DNA from: Paramarasmius palmivorus
Taxonomy: Eukaryota > Basidiomycota > Agaricomycetes > Agaricales > Marasmiaceae
Assembly (NCBI GenBank): GCA_037176845.1
Contig: JAYKXP010000281.1
Span: 1 to 36,788, forward strand
Direction: 5' to 3'
Length of the DNA stretch: 36,788 bases
Of the stretch, positions 31,560 to 36,788 are shown piece after piece. The number at the start of each line of letters is the position of its first letter. Within the stretch, counting starts at the first letter, position 1. Both the position numbers and the translations under genes were made by a program. Under the pieces are notes generated by a model. That model did no database searches. It was given only the letters and a program-made list of their open reading frames with translations, and had not been told where the DNA came from.

Positions 31560-31800
31560 GTCTGTTCATCAGGTCTCTGACGAACGATCGTTGAATGTAT
31601 AGAGCTGTACTCGTCTTCTCATGATCACTCATTATCCCAAGGAGTGCATTCTGCCTGCGGGTAGGTGATGCTTCACACTAGGACTTGATTTCGATCTTCG
31701 GTTCGATAAGACTACTCCAGAGTCGCTTTGCAAGGCGAAATGCCAGTCCGGCAGCAAAATAGACGAGATGGGCGAAGGTGTTCGGCAGTGTTCAGGGGGA
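31560..31800. repeat. Upstream-flank repeat shared with 19045-19300
   Basis: Marks the far upstream side of the split GH76-like gene; see 19045-19300. Confidence 0.75.
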
Positions 31801-32129
31801 TCAGTGGATTCCAATGTAGGCTATCGTGATGTATGGATTGAACCGCATGAAAACAATCGAGCTAGCTAGGTAGCTGGGGAAGCTTCGGCATTCAGGTACT
31901 CGCCAACGTGCCGGGTAAGGGTTATATCAGAGAATCAAGAAGTGATGCGACTCGGAGAGAAATTCTTCAACTCGATATAGTGGAGAGAGATATCGGACCG
32001 TAGATGGTTTATCCCTGCGTCGCATGGGAAAGATAGTTCATTCGGAATGACGGCCAACAATGTTGCGTAGGTGACATGTATCGGTGTATGGTTTTATCAA
32101 TGAAAGGGACCGTTCTGAAGGAAGTTGGC

Positions 32130-32822
32130 TAGTTAGTTCACTATCAAGGCAGAGACAACAAAACGCACGCCAAGGAGCGAAAATGGTGATCTCCGGTAGC
32201 AGTAAGGGTCACGATGAGAACAGAGCAATGGCTAAGGTATACGTACCTTTCCTTCTCATTTGTCCTTCTTCACCCATACCCACACCCTCATCGTAAACCT
32301 CATTACTGCGCGGTTGGCATCGGAGCGGCATCGACGATAATTAAAAAACCGTAAGAACTCCAGGGAGCGGCGACTGGACCTAAAGCGGGGGAATGATATC
32401 GATGAGTATCGGATGGAGAGAATGGGCGTGTCTTGAAGGGAGCCAGATATTTTGAACGGTTGGCGTAGGATGGGGAAGTTAATGGATAGGCGCGTTCGCG
32501 GAAAGAAGATGTCTGAGGGGGAAAAGACAAGTTAACGTCATAGCCAAGGAAGATGAAAAAAGGGAAACGTACGATTCGAGTCACCGTCGGCGTTTGGATG
32601 GTGATGGTAAACGAACAAGAAGCGTCTACTCGGTTTCCGCGGCAACCTCATCAGATCGTCGGCTGCTTCGGAGCGGCGGAGCAAATCGTATTGCTCAGAG
32701 GAGACTGACAAGTGATAGAGCATACGGAGACAGAATAGGTCTGCCACGAGATACTAGAACTCCGTTACAGAGGGGTTCACGGTGAACACAGGAGTCACTA
32801 AAATGACTTGGAAGCTTCTCTA
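32130..32822 (-). repeat. tRNA-flank repeat, copy 5
   Basis: Contains the family block GGATGGTGATGGTAAACG (32596-32613), the CCGCGGCAACCTCATC and GCTGCTTCGGAG stretches, and an ACGTACC block near 32241. It leads to the tRNA relic at 32823-32915. Confidence 0.65.
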
Positions 32823-32915
32823 TTACGTAAGAGAGAATCGAACCCTCGGGCTATGACGGAGTGTGTCTCAGGCTTCGTATGATGAGTCCATAGTGCAGCC
32901 ACTACACCTTAACGC
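32823..32915 (-). pseudogene. tRNA-Glu-derived relic
   Basis: Box B GGGTTCGATTC and the GTGTAGTGGCT D-arm remain. Acceptor and anticodon stems no longer pair and the anticodon loop is scrambled. Confidence 0.65.
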
Positions 32916-33544
32916 TACCTGTATATACAATCATCGCCAATGCAAAAGTCCATAGTCTTAAGATGACATCCTTACTTATCAACCAACCGAGCCATCTAAC
33001 CTGAGAGGTTCAAATAGGATAAAGCGACACGATAAAATAAGCGCCGAATTAGAGTAGGTGCAAATCACATACACCCTGCCAAGAGGCCTAAAATGACCAT
33101 AAAACCCTTCTCTCTCAGTCTCGCGAGACTCTTCAATTTACTCTTGATCCCCCCATTCTTGTAATCCCAAGCAATGGTCATTGAATCGGAGGTACGGAAG
33201 TCTTTCGCACGACGAGAAATTCTTTGACTAAACTTCAGCGCTTGCAGTCACATTGCCCTGCATCGAGGCGTGGAACGCCGACGACCGTACGATATCCTTC
33301 TGTGACTAGGAGGAGATGAAACTTGATAGCAGTACTCTGTCTCGAGGAAAGCAAGGGTCCCGGGAAAAGAAATCTAAACGGAGAAATGGTACCATACCAA
33401 AAAGATGATCGGAGTCACAATAGGTGTTTGGACGCAGTTTTGGACGGCGCAGACGACAAGAACCATCCGCGGCAATCTCTGACTACTGTACACTATCTAG
33501 ATTCATGTAGCAAAGTCAGATCCGAGAAGAAACACAATAACGGT

Positions 33545-33639
33545 TCCAAAAGAAACAGGGAATTGAGCCATGGGCTATTGCGACAGCCAAATGCAAATGA
33601 TCTGAGAGGCGATAATGTCAGCCACCACACCATAACGGA
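33545..33639 (-). pseudogene. tRNA-Glu(CUC) relic
   Basis: The 5' half including ATCGCCTCTCA is well kept. Box B has become GGCTCAATTCC and the 3' acceptor strand is lost. Several changes are C-to-T or G-to-A transitions. A much shortened family member (5' end fused to a T-arm piece) lies at 33921-33960. Confidence 0.65.
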
Positions 33640-34109
33640 TGGCAAACGCTGAAATGCTATGTTCCCATCAGCAGATAATGATATTCAGCAATTCTTTCCC
33701 GAGAACGCCCTTGCACCAGAATACATAGGTATTCATACGAGAAAACGACGACGTACCTTCACACTCCAACCAGCTAAAATAACACACTAGGTATATATCA
33801 CGTCTTGTTCACGCCACCCTATGTAACCACCGCTCTCTTGTACCCTGATATCGAGGATTAGTTAGAGAAGTAAAGATAAAGAAGCGGGCCAGAGAACGTA
33901 GACATTACTTTTGACGTTCTAAGGCGGGAAATTGAACCTTAGCCACTACATCACATTGGACTGCTAGATGTCAAACAATTGCACCTCTGATATACTTTGA
34001 ACGAGCGTAATGGGTGCTTCCGGAACCAGATCCATCAGACCCTGATTAGAGAAAGAAAGAGGTCAACGCACCCGCTTCGTACCCCCGAACATCTGATACT
34101 TACTCTCCT

Positions 34110-34330
34110 TCCTTCTGGTTTGGTATAGCGAGATCACCACCCGGGAGGAATAGTAGATCAGATTTTGCCGAGTAGAGATAAATCTGTATGAGAGTTCGAC
34201 TCAGCCTCGCAACAGGGCAGGGCAGCGTACAGGAATAGCTGTCAGCGACGGTTGGGCGATTGGGTGGTGATGATGGTAAGGGGAAAAGAAGCACCGGCTC
34301 GTGTCCGTCCACATGACATGGTTGTTCACA
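34110..34330 (-). repeat. tRNA-flank repeat fragment without tRNA
   Basis: Has TGGGTGGTGATGATGGTAAG (34262-34281) and a GTGTCCGTCCAC stretch like the other copies, but no tRNA follows. From 34400 to 36350 I see no gene, RNA or repeat I can support. Confidence 0.55.
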
Positions 34331-36360
34331 GACCGGACCGTGTGTCGACACAGATCAAAACGCCGATATGTCATGATGAGCGCCTCCCGTTTTCTCTACA
34401 TCCAGGCTCTAAAGTATAATTACTCATGGCATCGAATACGTTAGTGGCCTCGCGCAGGTATCTGACAGAATTGTGGTATGCTATATTGAAAACATGCGCT
34501 GCACTACTATTGATTCTGTTGGGATTTGGTGATGAAAACGCAGCCTACTCAGTCGCGGTCAAGCCTGACTTAGTTCTATATGTGGTCTCAGATGATCTAC
34601 TTCTGGGGTGGTGGGATGGTCTGTGACTAGATGGGCCATTTCCGTGCGTTGATGAGTTTTCGTGCGGGAGGATCTATTGCGACAGTGTCGTGGTCTGTTA
34701 ATCAGATGGCATCGTCGACCGAGGTCTGACAGGCCAAAGATACGAAATCACTTCTCATCGTTGGGTCCTTTGCTTCAGCAGCCACGCAACGTGTAGCTTC
34801 CAGGATTGAACGGGCCGTGCATCCGCCAGCGCTTCATATAAAAACATCTTGCTCGGTATATCCATTTATTCGATATTGTGGCCTTTAACTCTGAGAACGA
34901 GAACCAGTGCGTTAAAGAACGGTCATAGCAGACGCCTGCCATTTCACACTATGATAGTTTCGGAAACCAAGTCCGTGCGGATGATGTGGGACGTGATACT
35001 AAGTTGAGTAGTCTGTGGGTAACCGTGTATTAGGGCCGCACATATCTAAGGCGGATATTCAGGCAGGACACCATGGTGACGAGAAGCGTGATTGAGTATC
35101 AATATGTCGGCGGCTTAGGGGCGCCTGATGACGATCAAGAAATCGAAGCTCAAACCCTCAACTGATGTCCGGGCGTTACAGTATCCCAGTGACGCCGGAT
35201 CAGAGGGGCCGTCGGCTACAGCTATGCTTCATTCCGCGTTTCGATTGTGACGGCAAACGTCAAGTTGTGCTTAATTGTAAGCGGCTCGTCCTGGCAGGTC
35301 CATAAAGAGCCTAGTTAAATTCACGGTATTCACGGCAGCTTAAATGAATTCTCTAGCCGTGTGAGGCCCTCAGGAGTAGCCACTTGTAAAGATTCAGGAA
35401 CTATACCACCACAAGGCCTATCGGTACCACGTATCCCTAGGCACCGATCGGCGCCGACACTTGTGTCAGGCTAGTGAAAAAAGTCATTTGGAAGGTCCTA
35501 TTGACATCTGATAATTAATTGCAGTGTGCTACCTATGTGCTGTACTTTCCCTGTGACACTGTCCTAGTCTTGATCGTCTTGACGTCAATTCCTGTCAAGG
35601 TGGGGCGAATGTGTCGTATGCTTAAGAGATCATCTTTCGGAATTGTGGTCGATGACGTTGGATTCTTGAGATGCATGTCGCATTTAATTGAGTGCCCCAC
35701 AGGACGCCGGAAGATGATTAGGATGATGATGAACTTTCGATACTAGAGGACATACTCGGTGTATGTTTGTGGGGACTCGCCGATCGCTAGACCTATCCAC
35801 CGCAACAACAATCTCGTTTCCCCCGGGAGAATGTTTGGCCAAGATTCTGAATCTAAGAGGCTAGATGCTTTCACGGAGACATCGGAACGCCTCCTTTAGA
35901 TTGTGTGGTGGTCCCTGGCACAGCAGTACAAGAACAGGCTACTCCTCCAAGTATAGGCTATTGTCATAGCGCGTTATAAGAAAGGGATAGGTGCCATGTA
36001 CGCAGCGCTGGTTTCTCACCATTATAGCCTTTCACCTATTCATAGAGTGGAAGAGACATTGGTAAGCCGGCGGAGGTCTCTCGGCGACGATGACGTCAGG
36101 GGATGAAACCACAGATTTGTCTCGATAAACACCACTGCGACCTAAACTGCAGTAGCTCATTCAACAAGATAGAGCCCCACGTACACATAGATCCCCGTAC
36201 GGAGTTTCTCAGCGCTCGATAATATAGTAATTCAGCATGGGTCAGTAATAAATCCACCTTCGATTTAGTATAAGTGCAAGGTACCTCAAGATAAAACGTT
36301 GTCCCGTCATATTCCTCAAACTGACTTCATGAAGGGACTGCTTCTCACTCAGCCACGCAG

Positions 36361-36682
36361 ATGACCACTCGTTCATCTCGGATGTTGTCGCGTCGCCTTT
36401 CTCTCGCTGTTCCGGGTGCTGTGTCTAGCTCTCAATCTGTGCACTCTATATGTGATTGCGTAATCCACCCTACATGTTCTCGCAGAGCTTGAGGCTTTGG
36501 TCTTGCAGAGCAGTACCCGTCCTACTACTCTACGCGGTAAAGTCTCGGAACACTCCCAGAAACGTAACAGGATTGTTCTCGGCCTAAATCGTGGTGATTT
36601 TGGTTCTTCAGACAATATCCTTGGTGTCCCCTGCATTCTCAAGAGTGAAGATCTGCGTGGAGAGACTCTTAATGTTTGTTGA
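36361..36682 (+). CDS. Possible two-exon gene, function unknown
   Basis: Candidate exons 36361-36415 and 36486-36682 join in phase (GTGCTG..CTCGCAG intron of 70 bases) to give 83 residues. The Arg/Ser/Leu-rich start (MTTRSSRMLSRRLSLAV) resembles a mitochondrial targeting sequence. The second exon has no motif I recognise. A real gene could extend past the window edge with more introns. Confidence 0.25.
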
Positions 36683-36788
36683 AAGCGCAGAAGAGTTGGT
36701 GGAAAGTTGCTCAGCCTGTTGACTCGATGATTTTGTCTTGACATGGCTTCGAAGGATTGCTTGCTGGTAGAAGTGTGGGACTCGAAAT

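Noticed and set aside
36373..36744. 123-codon minus-strand open frame, Arg-rich
   Set aside because: Composition reflects the complement of Ser/Leu-rich sequence and no motif is present; the plus-strand reading is more gene-like.

Overview
The window looks like chromosomal DNA of a filamentous basidiomycete, most likely an agaricomycete. Genes are broken up by many introns of about 45-60 bases with GT..AG ends, including very small exons. Small secreted cysteine-rich proteins, GH76-type membrane-anchored glycosidases, a fungal 7-TM protein and intron-containing tRNA-Glu genes all occur. There are no bacterial-style operons. Species cannot be named from sequence alone.

Layout. (1) 1-10.5 kb is built from duplications. 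A block of about 2.6-2.9 kb carrying tRNA-Glu genes occurs twice (about 1060-3930 and 7965-10520). Between the copies is a tandem duplication carrying two near-identical genes for 92-residue secreted seven-cysteine proteins (4590-4258 and 6318-5978, both minus strand). An 84-bp MITE with a 10-bp target duplication sits between these. (2) 10.5-14.2 kb holds two intact, divergently oriented paralogues of a protein-kinase-like gene around another degenerate tRNA-repeat copy. (3) 15.1-22.5 kb holds an intact 11-exon GH76-like gene (17329-15094), a deleted GH76-like relic (about 19010-18570), a 7-TM membrane protein gene (19370-20706), and the 3' half of a third GH76-like gene. (4) 22456-29818 is a 7363-bp transposon with terminal inverted repeats of about 330 bp and a perfect 6-bp target duplication (TGTATC). 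It interrupts the third GH76-like gene, whose 5' half resumes at 29819-31018; removing the element and one TGTATC restores the reading frame. Inside it is a second, related 1998-bp element (23254-25251) with its own duplication (GGAATG). It also carries a complete 18-exon gene for a vacuolar-type Ca2+/H+ antiporter (28791-26426, 483 residues). I found no transposase. (5) 31-34.4 kb has a tandem promoter-side repeat and more degenerate tRNA-repeat copies; 34.4-36.8 kb is almost featureless apart from a weak gene candidate at the right edge.

The most striking system is the nested, TIR-bounded element carrying an apparently intact transporter gene with an altered ion-binding motif. Its insertion is proven at base level by the split host gene. 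Exon coordinates were worked out by hand from reading frame, splice consensus and family resemblance; where phases add up across all exons (antiporter 1452 nt, GH76-like 1641 nt, kinase-like 822 and 819 nt) I regard the models as strong.
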